A stretch of 64,000 nucleotides of DNA from Mytilus edulis. Lineage: Eukaryota > Mollusca > Bivalvia > Mytilida > Mytilidae. Shown one piece after another: positions 38,045 to 49,429 of this stretch. The notes under the pieces were generated by a model. The model was not told the DNA's origin, did no database searches, and saw nothing but the letters and a program-made list of their open reading frames with translations. The stretch's first letter is position 1. The number at the start of each line of letters is the position of its first letter. Made by a program: the position numbers and the translations under genes. The stretch lies in NCBI RefSeq assembly GCF_963676685.1, contig NC_092348.1, positions 27,193,386 to 27,257,385 of the forward strand. The letters are read 5' to 3'.

Positions 38045-39109
38045 CTGAGACAGTTCATTTAGAATTTAAAATCACTGCATACAATCATTTTGTCAAATTA
38101 GTATACACAAAAGGATTATAAGAATAAAAATTAACAGCTGTAAAAGCAAACAGCAATTAATCAGATTAAAATGTCCCGGGGCAATGCCACTTTTACAGAT
38201 AATTTATTTAATTAGCAAAATATTGCTAATATTTAGACATAATATGCATTGTTTGTACTAAAAATTATTTTCAATATTGTGACAAGCACACTTTCATTTG
38301 ATTTTTTAATATTTTTAAAGTAAAATAAAAAAAATATTTTAAATTCATTTATAATTTCTTTATTCATATTATGTTTAATTCAAATGAGTTCATTTCTGAG
38401 ATGTCAAAATACCCCTTGATGTATTGTCAAGTTAATAGGAACAAATCCCCTCTCCTATCAATATAATGATCTTCTAATTAATCATAAAACTTCCATGTCC
38501 GGATCAAGCAATATCTTGCACAACATTAGCTCCTGTCGAAAGATTATTTACAATTGCTGTTTTCAGACCAGAAGATTCAGACTAATTGACTCAACATTAG
38601 AATAACTATATTAAATGATTATCAAATGCAACGCTTAAACTATGCTTACTGAATATTTAACACATGCATTATATAAACATGTAAAATATTGTTAAAAAAT
38701 ATCATGATGAAATGTAATGTGTAATTTAATTAATTACTTTAGTAAAGTAATTGTAATTTAATTAATTACATTTCAAAAACTGTGTAATGTGTAATTAGTG
38801 TAATTGACCATTTTTGCAATGTAATGTGTAATTTAATTAATTACATTCCAATGTAATTGACCCCAAGTCTGGTGCACACGCTGAAATATGTACGCCTCAC
38901 CAGTTTTACATATCATGAATGTATGTTGAAAGTCTCTAATACTAGTTATCTATTTTTCAAAAAAAGTGAGTTTTAATTTGTCAGTTAGTGCATCGTAAGC
39001 CTGTTTGGCTGGCTGTAATGTAATATTGTACTAATATGTATCTACAGGTTGCACTATAATAAACCATTCATTCACAAGTATGATGGGTTTAAAACTCGTA
39101 TCACATACA

Positions 39110-39900
39110 CTTAACATTATCAATAATCCATGTTAATGTAGACAACGTCAGATGAACCCTGCCAGACAGACATGCAAACATACCATTCATACCATACACT
39201 TACACTGACCAATGAACTAGGCAAATGAGGCCAAGGTCAGATTACTAACATTATTCAATGAACAAAACAAAAGTTCAAACTCAGACGAACCTGTCATACA
39301 GACATGTACATCTTACAATCATTCAGACACCAAATATAGTTGATCAATTGCCTATAGTATCTGTCTAACTGAGAGAAAAAAAACCCATTAAAAATAAACA
39401 TTGACTAATGAACCATGAAAATGAGACCAAGGTCATATGAAACAACCAGAGAGACATATTTACCTTACAATCATTCCTACATGAATATTCTAGTGGTCCT
39501 ATTGCAGTCTGCGCCAAAAAATTTTCATCTACTAGTCAGGAAACTAAACATCAAAACTTGTTACTATATGACTACATAAGATTTGGAAATTTTCACTAAT
39601 GCGAATGAATATTTACTAGTCTTGGTCATTGGACTAGTAGCTTACATGCAGTGCAGACTGCTATTGATTATAATATCTGAGAAATATAAACCAAACCACA
39701 AAAACTTAACATTGTCTAATAAACCATGACAAAAGGTCAAATTCAGACAAAACATGCCAATTGGACATTTACACCTTTATACAATCCATTCCATACACAC
39801 AATATTGTTGACCTATTGCTTATAGTATTTGAGATACGGAATTGACTACGAAATTTTAACCTAGATCACTGAGGGTTAGGTGTACCGTGTCTGATAGAAA
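39110..39900 (-). repeat. Tandem repeat, ctatatttggtgtat family, reversed
   Basis: About four diverged units in reverse orientation, marked by accaaatatagttgatcaat, gaggccaaggtca and ccagacagacatg. A MITE (39505-39660) interrupts one unit. Confidence 0.75.
39505..39660. mobile_element. 156-bp MITE with CTATTG duplication
   Basis: Starts CAGTCTGCGCC and ends GTGCAGACTG, with CTATTG at 39499-39504 and 39661-39666. An inner pair atctactagtc and gactagtagc extends the symmetry. The 6-bp duplication is exact. The interruption of the tandem repeat confirms insertion. Confidence 0.75.
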
Positions 39901-40373
39901 TGTAGACATTGTAAGGATCATATAAAACAAATAAAGTTATCCTATAACTCCTTATAAGTAAACGCGTTTTATAAACTCCAGAAAGACTTTCTTCCCTCAA
40001 ATCCAAAATTAAAAGCTAGCGTATATTAATTAGATCACATAATCAAACCCATTTTACTTCATACAGGCAACGAAAAGGGGGGCACTTTTAACTCAAATAT
40101 AGCAAGGTTAGAACAGCATCATATCTAAAAGACAAAATATATTCACATCTAACCAGTGAAACACTACATCGGAGTGAAACCGAGTAATGCATACAATCAA
40201 AATAAAAATAAAAATTGAATAAATTATTTACCATTGCAAGCATCTTCTGAAGACTATAAACGTTTTCCAATATTGTTAAGCTCTTTGATATTTCTAACAG
40301 ATAATAATAGCATTAATTTTAATTCATATTAAGATTTTAAGTAATGTGTGGGACTTATTACTTTATGCATGAT

Positions 40374-40440
40374 TGATTGATACATGAACAACGTGATGTA
40401 GCAAATATTTCATGCTTACTCTGGACGATATCATGTTGAC
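40374..40440. repeat. Dispersed repeat fragment (ttgattgttggttgcttaac family)
   Basis: tgattgattgatacatgaac followed by agcaaatatttcatgc resembles, from memory, a common mollusc repeat; its head also occurs at 16275-16308. Confidence 0.45.
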
Positions 40441-40468
40441 GATGGATGACTTTACCCTGACTAGTACT

Positions 40469-41905
40469 ATAAAAAAGTAAAATAACAAAAATACTGAACT
40501 CCGAGGAAAATTCAAAACGGAATGTCCCTAATCAAATGGCAAAATCAAAATTTGACCTCAAACACATCAAACGAATGGCCAACAACTGTCACGTTCCTAA
40601 CTAGGTACAGGCATTTTTTTTTATAAAGAAAGTGGTGGATTAAACCTGGTTTTAAAGCTAGCTACATCTCTCACTTGTATGACAGTCGTATAATTATATT
40701 GACAACGATGTGTGAAGAAAACAAAAAGACATAATGGGTAAAAATGTAAAATAAAGGGATACAGCAGTCAACGTTGTGTTATTATCTTAATCACTATAAA
40801 CAGCAGTCAACGTTGTGTTATTATCTTAACCACTATAAAAAAAAACAGATATATTAACTAACATTTACCATGAAACAATTGCACAATGAAGGGATGTTTA
40901 AGAACTGAGCCACGCCACATGCAAGAAAGAAACACAAAAAGGCTCACAGACAAAGCACATTAGCAAAAACGAAAGACAATAATACATAAATTATCATAGA
41001 ACAATAACACAATGACGGGATGTTTAAGTACAAAGCCACGTCATATGTAATCAAGAAACACAAAAAAGCATATTAAAAAAATGAAAGACAAGAATACTTT
41101 GAATAGACTTATTAAGAAGGGATATAGTTACGATACTGTTGTCAGGTCATTAAAGATTGCATATTTTGGCGTTAATATTGATTCACTTATAGGGTCTTTG
41201 CATAGGAACTAAACACATTCAATTAAAAACCAGTTGTTGGCATGACACGGGTTATGTTTTTCTCATATATGTTATGATGGTATGATACTAAACCCGTAAC
41301 GGGAAGGATTGTACCTGATATTCATATGATGAAGACACAATCTTTCAATCAGTTTAATTGAAGTCTGGAGCTGGCATGTCAGTTAACTGCGAGTAGTCTG
41401 TTGTTATTTATGTATTATTGTCATTTTGTTTATTTTCTTTGGTTACACCTTCTGACATCAGACTCTGACTTCTCTTGAACTGAATTTTAATGTGCGTATT
41501 GTTATGCAATTACTTTTCTACATTGGCTAGAGGTATAGGGGAGGGTTGAGATCTCATAAACATGTTTAACCCGCCGCATTTTTGCGCCTGTCCCAAGTCA
41601 GGAGCCTCTGGCCTTTGTTAGTCTTGTATTATTTTTAATTTTAGTTTCTTGTGTACGATTTGGAGTTTAGTATGGCGTTCATTATCACTGAATTAGTATA
41701 TATATTGTTTGGGGGCCAGCTGAAGGACGCCTCCGGGTGCGGGAATTTTTCGCTGCATTGAAGACCTGTTGGTGACCTTCTGCTGTTGTCTGTTCTTCTA
41801 TGGTCGGGTTGTTGTCTCTTTGACACATTCCCCATTTGCATTCTCAATTTTAAAAATTATCTTTAAACATTAACACAATGACGGGATGTTTAAGTACAGA
41901 GCCAC
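40469..41905 (+). repeat. Copy of the actccgaggaaaattcaaa repeat, split by another repeat
   Basis: Begins aaaaaagtaaaataacaaaa and aatactgaactccgagg, and proceeds through aaacctggttttaaagctag and acataatgggtaaaaatg. It has internal duplications (a cagcagtcaacgttgtgtta unit twice near 40760-40835; an acacaatgacgggatgttta unit). The cagctggcccct repeat (41115-41860) is inserted, and the host sequence resumes at 41865 with acacaatgacgggatgtttaa. Confidence 0.7.
41115..41860 (+). repeat. Full-length cagctggcccct repeat, inverted relative to 6445-7172
   Basis: Starts agggatatagttacgatact and reads through ttattaaccc-type blocks to gacacattccccatttgcat. It is collinear, in opposite orientation, with 6445-7172 over about 730 bp. 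Confidence 0.75.
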
Positions 41906-42339
41906 GTCAAATGGATACCACCGAAAGACAGACAGACTCACTGAACTCTGGTTTTTAGCGTCCCAGTTAAACAGAACAAAATCTAAATATGTTCGGGAAA
42001 AAAAATTCTATTTTGAGCCAACAATACCTTGCTCAAATTTCTAAATGAATCTTGGTTAGACCAAGCTGTGGAACAACACAAAACTTAGCTATCTCACTCG
42101 AGGATACCACGAGTTTTTAAGGACATATGAACTTTTTGAGTTCACAATACTTTCATATTCACGTATATTTAATATACTAAAATAGGAAATAGACAACAAA
42201 ATAAACACTTAATTTTTTTTAGTTTGATCTTCGAGTACGTTCTTCCTCGTGAGCGGGAGCGTGACGTTGCAAATAAAAGCAAGTACAATCAAATGAACAA
42301 AAGGGTAGATATTGATCCAAATGAAGACTTTTAACAAAC

Positions 42340-42520
42340 AAAATCTTTTGAAAGAGGAGACAAGGAGACGCCAATATATCACAATTTCACGTGAATATCA
42401 AGTGAAAAATAAATCACAAGTTTCATTTTAATAGTTTGTAATTATTCATTTTATATGATGTAACAGACCAAGGACAGCTTACTCAAAAAGACAAGATGAA
42501 GAGGAGACTGTGAAACTTTA
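42340..42520 (+). repeat. Unit of the about 220-bp tandem repeat
   Basis: gaaagaggagacaaggagac, atcacaatttcacgtgaata and gatgtaacagaccaagga match units of the array at 49430-49970. Confidence 0.65.
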
Positions 42521-42700
42521 ATGTTCATATGTTTTGTTGACAGAACACATTATTTTTCGAGCATCGCCGAGAGATGGTGGGGTGTTTTATATTTTCCATC
42601 ATTTAACGTAGCACCCTTGCAATTATACAAACTAGCAGGCTTTTGAATTGTTAGGTTTATATCAATTCTAATCATTCAGTATGCTATGTAGATGATTTGA

Positions 42701-42966
42701 GGGGCCTCGGTGGCCGAGTGGTCTAAGTAGTTACTTCTTTAATCACTAGCCAGTCAAGACTGAGTTTGTGAGTTCGAACCCCACTCGTGCGGGTGCACTC
42801 GACTCAAATCTTATTTGACTAGGATTGTCAGTTTTCCTATCGAAGGTCGGTGGTTTTTTCTGGGCACTCCGGCTTCCTCCAGCAATAAAAAATCGGCCGC
42901 CACGAAATAACCTAAATGCGGTGCTTAAAAGTGGCATTAAAACACAAAATAACACAATTAAAGAAT
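42701..42966 (+). mobile_element. tRNA-derived SINE
   Basis: The head (42701-42795) has a pol III A box TGGCCGAGTGG (42711-42721) and a B box around gagttcgaaccc (42770-42781), in the layout of a Leu/Ser-type tRNA. A conserved-looking core follows (about 42840-42910, with cactccggcttcctccagca and ccgccacgaaataa), then an A-rich tail. From memory the core resembles the central domain of broad invertebrate SINE superfamilies (MetaSINE/MESC type); this was not checked. Confidence 0.85.
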
Positions 42967-43324
42967 TTCTTAAGGAGTCAACACTTAACTTCAAGCAACA
43001 ATCCTAAACGAAAACAAAATGACAACAGACGAACAGACGAGTGTCCATTATGTTACCCTCTTTCTAACTTCATTGTTTCTTCGTTGAATGCATGGAATGT
43101 TATAAAATCAAAACCTTTTAAGAAATAATTTCATTTCCGAGTGAAAGACGTATTTATCTTCACTTTTCTAAATTAGTGTAAAATTATTTAGCTTATATCT
43201 TATCTGTGATAAAATAAAATGAAATCCAATCCTAAACATTAACTTATTCTATTTCTTATTTGACAAACTCATTCATGTGTATGGACAAACAAATGAGACG
43301 AAATGAAACAAATGAGACGAAGTC

Positions 43325-43390
43325 AGGGTCGGATCCAGTATTTTTTAAAGGGGGTTCCAATCATATGTCCCCATTCAAAAGCATTAAGAG
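43325..43390. mobile_element. Truncated CAGTGGCGGATCC-family MITE
   Basis: gtcagggtcggatccagtat is followed by ggggttccaatcatatgtcc and ccattcaaaagcatt. The right half is missing. Confidence 0.6.
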
Positions 43391-43786
43391 CTAAATGGTC
43401 ATAATGAAACTGAATAGCAAACTCATAACCGATGAAACTATAAAACAGTCAGATTTTATTTAAAAGTATTTGTACCAACTTAACTAAATTTGATCAAAGA
43501 TTTAGTTGAAATAATGTAACGATATGACGCACTAACTGATCATGATCAAGTATACTAGATGAGTTTGAGTCAATGTACTTTTTACTGTAGGAAGTACATT
43601 ACAAATAAACATAAATAAATTTCTTTGATCTATGAGTATTTATTTCCTTGGCGCGCGTAAGCACATGACGTGGAGTCAATGTCAAACAAACAAAATTTAA
43701 ATTTAAAGTACAATCGTTGTCATATAAATACTTTTGTATGAACCTTGATTTAGTGCTTGACCTTCTGAAGATTTCTTTAGCTTATG

Positions 43787-43929
43787 CAAAGGCGGATCCA
43801 GCCATTTAAAAAAGGGGGGTTCCCAACCAAGAGTAAAAGGCGGGGGGGGGGGGGGGGGGTGTTCCAACTATATGCTCCCATTCAATTGCATTGATCGTCC
43901 AAAAAAGGGGTCCCCTGGATCCGCCACTG
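43787..43929. mobile_element. CAGTGGCGGATCC MITE, left of a back-to-back pair
   Basis: Starts CAAAGGCGGATCCAG and ends CTGGATCCGCCACTG. Flanks TTATG and TTATC agree at 4 of 5 positions. A long G run interrupts the interior. Confidence 0.8.
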
Positions 43930-43933
43930 TTAT

Positions 43934-44105
43934 CAGGCGCGGATCCAGAGGGGGGGGGGGGGGGGTTCCGGGGGTTTGAACCCCCTTTCTTTTGGACGAT
44001 CAATGCATTTGAATGGGGAAATGTAATTGGAACCCCCCCCCCCCCCCCCCCCTTTTGTCCTGGGTTAGGAACACCCCCTTTTTAAAATGGCTGGATCCGC
44101 CCCTG
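43934..44105. mobile_element. CAGTGGCGGATCC MITE, right of the pair, opposite orientation
   Basis: Starts CAGGCGCGGATCCAG and ends CTGGATCCGCCCCTG. GTTAT on both sides (43929-43933, 44106-44110) is an exact 5-bp duplication, sharing one base with the end of the left element. The interior ggacgatcaatgcatttgaa runs opposite to the left copy. Confidence 0.85.
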
Positions 44106-44376
44106 GTTATGAATAAAGGGGAATATGTGCCAACTTCAATGAGACAGCTACTGTGTTTATAGTATATTTTGTAAATTTGAATCCCAACAATTGCAATGCA
44201 AAAATAAAAAAATAAAAAGATATCCAGTTTTTAATGAAAGATGTCTAAGTCGAATGTTAACCTCAGAAAGCATTTGTTACTGGTTTCTGAATCTAATTTG
44301 TAAATGTGAATTTATATTATAATTCGTAAAAGCTAGATGTATTTAATTTCATAATAAAGAATTTAGTAACACTTAC

Positions 44377-44397
44377 CTCAGAATCTAGCTGAGTCAT
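44377..44397 (-). other. Possible first coding exon of an unidentified gene
   Basis: The minus strand reads ATG then six codons (MTQLDSE) to a strong donor, GAG then gtaagtg. Too short to identify, and no convincing next exon was found. Confidence 0.2.
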
Positions 44398-44926
44398 ATT
44401 ATCCTAAGTATAGACGAGTGAAATCAAGAATTTTCTAATAATACTCCAAAGAAATTAATCACGAAAACTTATAGCAAAAAAACCTATAATTATCAGCAAT
44501 AATTTTCCATTTCTAAATCGGTATATCAGTTTCATAGTGGAATTTTTCGTTCTCTATTGTTAATGTGCCTATTTTTGGTGTGAATGTTCCTTTATCCGCT
44601 TCTCACGGTGAAAATATTATCCAAATCATTCGCTTTGCTCGTGTTTGTGGTGACGTTTTATATTTAATTCAATATATTCTATGCATAACTGGTAAATTAG
44701 TGAGTCAATAATTTCTTTTCCATAAATAAAAAAAATAAACTTTCAAATTCTTAATAAAAAACACCAGAGATTTGATTTGGAAGTTAGACTGTACCTACGG
44801 GGCCAAACGACTAATCTTACAGAAAGCATAAGATTTAAAATCTCAGTTTTGATCTGATCTTCAACATTGGTAGAGGTTATTCAGAAATACTACGAAACAT
44901 TTTTCTCGCGTATTGGTATTAATCAT

Positions 44927-45625
44927 ATGCGGATTCTAAAAATCTCTAAAGAACTTCTCGATAATTTGAAATTTCGATCTTTTTCTGCAATAAGTTCTAT
45001 ATTTTTACCATCATTCCCAAAGTGTAATCGAAACATTGTCTGAAAGAAATAATCCACATTGCTTTTCAACATAAAAATTGTAGCATACGCAATAAATTTA
45101 TTACTTTGGGATATCATACGGGCTATTTATATCAGTGAACCAAAAGGTAAAACATGCTACACAGACGAACAAGTGAGCAGAATGCTGGAGTTTCTTATTG
45201 ACAACATATTCGTTAATTTTGGGAGTAGTCTTTTTCAACAAATTGTCGCCATTCCTATGGGAACGGACTGTGCGCCTCTCCTTGCAGACAGTCTTAATAT
45301 TTTCATATGAATCAGCAAAGACCCATCGAAACAACATCTGATTAAAAAATTTTGACAATACTTTTAGATATTTGGATATTATATTGGCTCTCAATAATGA
45401 TGACTTCAGTATGTACACTAAAGAAATTTATCCCGTTGAACTAACTTTAAATAAAGCTTATACACACAATGACCTATGCCCTTTCCTCGAGGGCTTAATA
45501 CAAAATTTATGATAAAAGAGATGATTTTTCATTTCTATCGTTTATTATCCATTTTTAGATGGTGACGTTCCCTTGTCACCATCTTATGGTGTTTATATAT
45601 CTCAACATGTACGATTCGCTCACCA
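44927..45625 (+). pseudogene. Reverse-transcriptase relic (non-LTR/Penelope-type)
   Basis: Broken frames read in order ISKELLDNLKFRSFSAISS, then CYTDEQVSRMLEFLIDNIF, then the fingers/palm motif IPMGTDCAPLLADS, then FRYLDI where the catalytic YxDD motif should be (the second Asp is lost), then IYPVELTLNKA and YGVYISQ. At least three frameshifts or stops. Two more relics of the same family lie at 53175-53562 and 63471-64000. The exact clade is not resolved. Confidence 0.8.
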
Positions 45626-45639
45626 TTCGTAAATATAAC

Positions 45640-45965
45640 TCAATATGCAGACAATTTATGTATTATTGTCTCTTTTGTTACCTATTCTGACATCGGACTC
45701 GGACTTCTCTTAAACTGAGTTTTACTGTGCGTATTGTTGTGTATTTTTTTTTCTTCTAAAAAATACATTTGCTAGAGGTATAGGGGGAGGGTTGAGATCT
45801 CAAATAACATGTTTAACCCCGCCGCATTGTTGCGCCCTGTCCCAAGTCAGGAACCTCTGGCCTTTGTTAGTCCTATATGATTTTTAATTTTAGTTTCTTG
45901 TGTATAATTCGGAGTTTAGTATGACGTCCATTATCACTGAACTGGTATACATTTGTTTAGGGTGC
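45640..45965 (+). repeat. Partial cagctggcccct repeat
   Basis: ttctgacatcggactcggac, aggtatagggggagggttga and tcaggaacctctggccttt match the middle of 41115-41860. It breaks off at gtgcggg, where the next element begins. Confidence 0.7.
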
Positions 45966-45967
45966 GG

Positions 45968-46090
45968 GCAGGGTTGGCAAAAACCCGGGTTTTATGAGTA
46001 TTGCCCAGCCCAGTGGGAAATACTGGGAAAACCCGGGTTTTACTGGGTTTTAATGGGTAATACTGGGAAATACTGGGTAATATAAAATAC
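45968..46090 (+). mobile_element. Single end of a probable hAT-type element
   Basis: Starts cagggttggcaaaaacccgg and is followed by repeated tactgggaaa and tactgggtaa phrases. This end type is familiar from hAT elements. It interrupts the neighbouring repeat. I could not find the partner end. Confidence 0.45.
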
Positions 46091-47355
46091 TGGCCTGAAT
46101 TTTAAAGAGGATTCAGTGATCAAACTCAATTGCAATACATTTAAGAAATTTATAAACACATTTTGATTTATAAATTAGTTATATACATTTGAAAAAGTAC
46201 TATTCTTGCAACTATGAGACAAGTAAACATGTAGGCACACATTACACAAACATTAATGGAAAAGGCCTTTATCAATAATTCTCTTCTGAAAGTCTATTAA
46301 ATCGCCCTCTCGTCTAGATTGGTCAAACTGTTAACATAAATTCAAAGAATTCATTTTTCAAATGTATATATCTTACATTAAGAATTAACAAGAAAATGTA
46401 AGAAAAATTACTTTTGCATAATTTATAAGTACATCACTAATTAATAAGTAATTATTCAGATTAGGACATTGATATGTTTATATAACAATATTCAGCCTTT
46501 TCATTTCTATAAGGGTTAATGACTTGACCCTGTAGGGTGTTTATTTAGCAATATGATTGCATAGACATTTAAATGGTTTATTCCCGATTGTCCCACTTTT
46601 TAAAAATTATAAAAGTATAAAAAATATGTTTTTTAAATCATTAGATTGATACACTTTTGATATTTCTGATTTATGAAATAGATCTTTTAAGGTCTTGAAT
46701 TAAACTTTTTTTCTGAACCTTTATTTTTGGGTCTATATATGACTCTAGAAAACTAATTGGTGACGAAAATCATATGGTGGTGAATTTATTTTTGCTACAG
46801 CCATTTGAAAGTACCCAATTCTGATGATTTTCTCAGTTTTCATCAAATGTTATCCATTTTTGGGCTATTATCATGAAAAAAAATCACAGTTTCACAATTA
46901 AACTTTATTTTTTTCATACTTTCAATAAAGATAGAGTGGACCAATCTGAATAGATCTAACTTTAAAAAAAAAACTAGAAGTAGGTGTTAATGTAAGAAAG
47001 TTTTATAAAATTTTATTGTTTTTTTGTGTCAAATTGGCCATTCTGTCAATTTGTAAATTTTGGAATTTTCTCTTTTTTTAGAACACAAATCTTATTATTT
47101 CAACTTCTTTGTTATAATTGATTGAAAAAATACATATTTGAGAAATTTGAAAGATTTTTTTTTTATATAGGATGCACATGTTTCTGTTAAAATCATTTCT
47201 TGTACCCCCATCTATTTTCTCTAAATTTGCTGCTGTCTAGAATTTTTCCAGATCAGCCTTTTCAAGAATCACTATTAAAGGTTGTTTTTCCAATTTTCCC
47301 ATTGTTTTTGCAGTCAACAGGACTCTTCACCAATTATAAAGAAGAGCCAGACTTC
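46091..47355. other. No gene recognised
   Basis: AT-rich with poly-A/T runs. May be the interior of the element that starts at 45968. No conserved frame. Confidence 0.45.
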
Positions 47356-47359
47356 CATA

Positions 47360-47700
47360 AGAAATAAGAAGATGTGGTATGATTGTCAATGAGACAACTC
47401 TCCCAAAGAGACCAAATGACACAGAAATTAACAACTATAGATCACCGTACGGCCTTCAACAATGAGCAAATTCCATATCACATAACTACAAAAGGCCCCA
47501 AAATGACTAATGTAAAACGAGAAAACTAATGGCATAATTTATGTACAAAATAATGAACGAAAAACAAATATGTTACACGGCAACAAACGACAACAACTGA
47601 CTTACAGGCTCCTGGCTTGGGACATCACCACAACAAAGACACTAAGTACAGATCTGAGAGTACTCGCAGTACTGACTGCTAGTTCAAAGCCAATAAAAAA
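47360..47700 (+). repeat. Long copy of the gtatgattgccaatgagacaac repeat
   Basis: Begins aagaagatgtggtatgattg and includes gagacaactctcccaaagag, caccgtacggccttcaacaa, aaaggccccaaaatgact and acttacaggctcctggcttg. Best reference copy of this family in the window. Confidence 0.8.
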
Positions 47701-47939
47701 TAATTAAAAAATATGCATCTTAGACTAAAAAAAATTGATTTTTTAAAAGACTTCATATTATATTATATGATACTTCAATTGTACCTACTATGAACAAAAC
47801 AAAATATGTAAATATTATTATTTGTTCTTATTTTGTTCATATTTTATAAGTTACATCGATTAGTAACCTTTGATTAACTGCAACACGCTATAAAAACAAA
47901 TTAATGTACTTTGTCTATATGCCTTGTTGTGTTTTATTA

Positions 47940-48400
47940 CCTATGACGTGGCTCTGTACGTAAAAATCCCGTCATTGTGTTATTGAGCTATGTTAAATTT
48001 TGTATTCTTGTCCTTCATTTTTTATAAGGTGCTTTATGTATATGCCTTTTGTGTGTTTTTATAGTGATTAAGGTTATAACACAGTGTTGACTGCTGTACC
48101 CCTATTTTTGACAATTTTACCTTTTATGTCTGTTTGTTTTGTTCACACATCGTTGGCAACTTGATATAATGGAATTTTATGCGACTGTCATACAAGTGAG
48201 AGGTTTAGATAGCTATGAAAACAGGTTTGATCCGGTATTTTCTACAAAAGAAAATTCATCTACCAAGTCAGAAAATTATAGTTGTTGTCCATTTGTTTGG
48301 TATGTTTGAGCTTTTGATTCGCCTTTTGAATACGGACTTTCCAATTTGAATTTTACTCAGAGTTCGGTATTTTTAAAATTTTACCTTTTAAACATTCACA
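47940..48400 (-). repeat. Copy of the actccgaggaaaattcaaa repeat, reversed
   Basis: Mirrored order of 40469-41090: cccgtcattgtgttatt, gttgactgctgtaccccta, gtctgtttgttttgttcaca, ggtttgatccggtat and gagttcggtatttttaaaat. Confidence 0.75.
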
Positions 48401-48639
48401 AAGCCAAACAGGAGATATTTTCAGCTCTTGACAATGGTCAGTTCGACACAGGCTACCCTTAGGCAAGTACATATGTTAGTCCTACGTCCTTGTCTTAGGG
48501 ATTTCTGATTATGACGAAAAAGAAAAAATATGATATTGAGAGAAGTTTTCACATTGAATGATCCAATGACTATTAGGAAGACGTCAATTAGGAAAATCGA
48601 ATTCATCATTCTTAGAATAAACAATCGACAAACGAACCA

Positions 48640-48910
48640 GAGTATCATTTATTTTGACGGGAGGTTTGGCATGCCACAAAACCAGGTTAAACCCACCATT
48701 TTTATTTTAAAATGCCCTGTACCAAGTCAGGGAAATGGCCATTGTTTTATTATAGTTCGCTTCTATGTGTGTAACATTTTAATGTTGTGTTTTTGTTGTG
48801 TCGTAGTTCTCTTATATTTGATGCGTTTCCCTCAGTTTTAGTTTGTAACCCGGATTTGTTTTTTCTCTATCGATTTATGAATTTCGAACTACTGTTGCCT
48901 TTATTTATTG
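48640..48910 (+). repeat. Repeat resembling the 3' end of the RT element
   Basis: gacgggaggtttggcatgcc, aatggccattgttttatta and tgatgcgtttccctcagttt. I remember this block following reverse-transcriptase frames of the 44927-45625 type in bivalves; the link is from memory. Confidence 0.45.
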
Positions 48911-49429
48911 TAGTTTTTTATATTGATAAATTATTGTTAGTGAAAGTACACTAACATTTAAATCTAGGGATATTGATTTTTCTTCATGGTAAGGAACCGG
49001 TTTCAAAACTGAAACTTTATATCAATGAACAAAGAGACCTTTTGTAACTTACAATGAGCATATGTATACCTTATCATTCAAGATCCTGCGTAGCCTGGGA
49101 TCCTGACTCACTGTTTGACAGTAACCTATCGACGAAGTATTAGATTGGGTCAGAATTGCAGGCTGGATCGTACGATGACCTGTACAATTTTTTGTTTACA
49201 CTTCGTTCTAAGGTCAAATGTTGTCTTATTGGCAATCATACATCATTTCATTGTTTTTATCATGTAGAATTCTAAAAACGCCCTTGATCTGTCATTTATA
49301 TATGATATTGATTTGTCTGAAAGGAAATCAACCTCTTACAAATATCACACGTCATTACACGAAATGAGTAATACTTTCACTTAAAAAATATGACAATAGA
49401 TATTATCATGTAGATGTCATGAGAAATGA

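Larger units (their letters stand above)
36075..38871. mobile_element. hAT-like element, perfect 8-bp target duplication
   Basis: Starts CAGGGATGGGGTAATTA and ends TAATTGACCCCAAGTCTG. Flanked by GTGCACAC at 36067-36074 and 38872-38879. CAGGG-type ends and 8-bp duplications are hAT features. The subterminal zones are full of taattacatgtaatg repeats in both orientations. Without its nested insertion (36576-38044) it is about 1.3 kb, and I see no transposase motifs, so it is probably non-autonomous. Confidence 0.85.

Noticed and set aside
40420-40456. 37-bp minus-strand exon joining in phase to 40232-40293
   Set aside because: The donor half overlaps a dispersed repeat (ttgattgttggttgcttaac family), and the polypyrimidine tract comes from the end of the adjacent repeat at 40469.
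42701-42795. A functional tRNA gene
   Set aside because: A and B boxes are good, but the acceptor stem does not pair and the segment continues into a SINE core.
43806-44085. Two proline/glycine-rich open frames on opposite strands
   Set aside because: They are translations of the G and C homopolymer runs in the paired MITEs.
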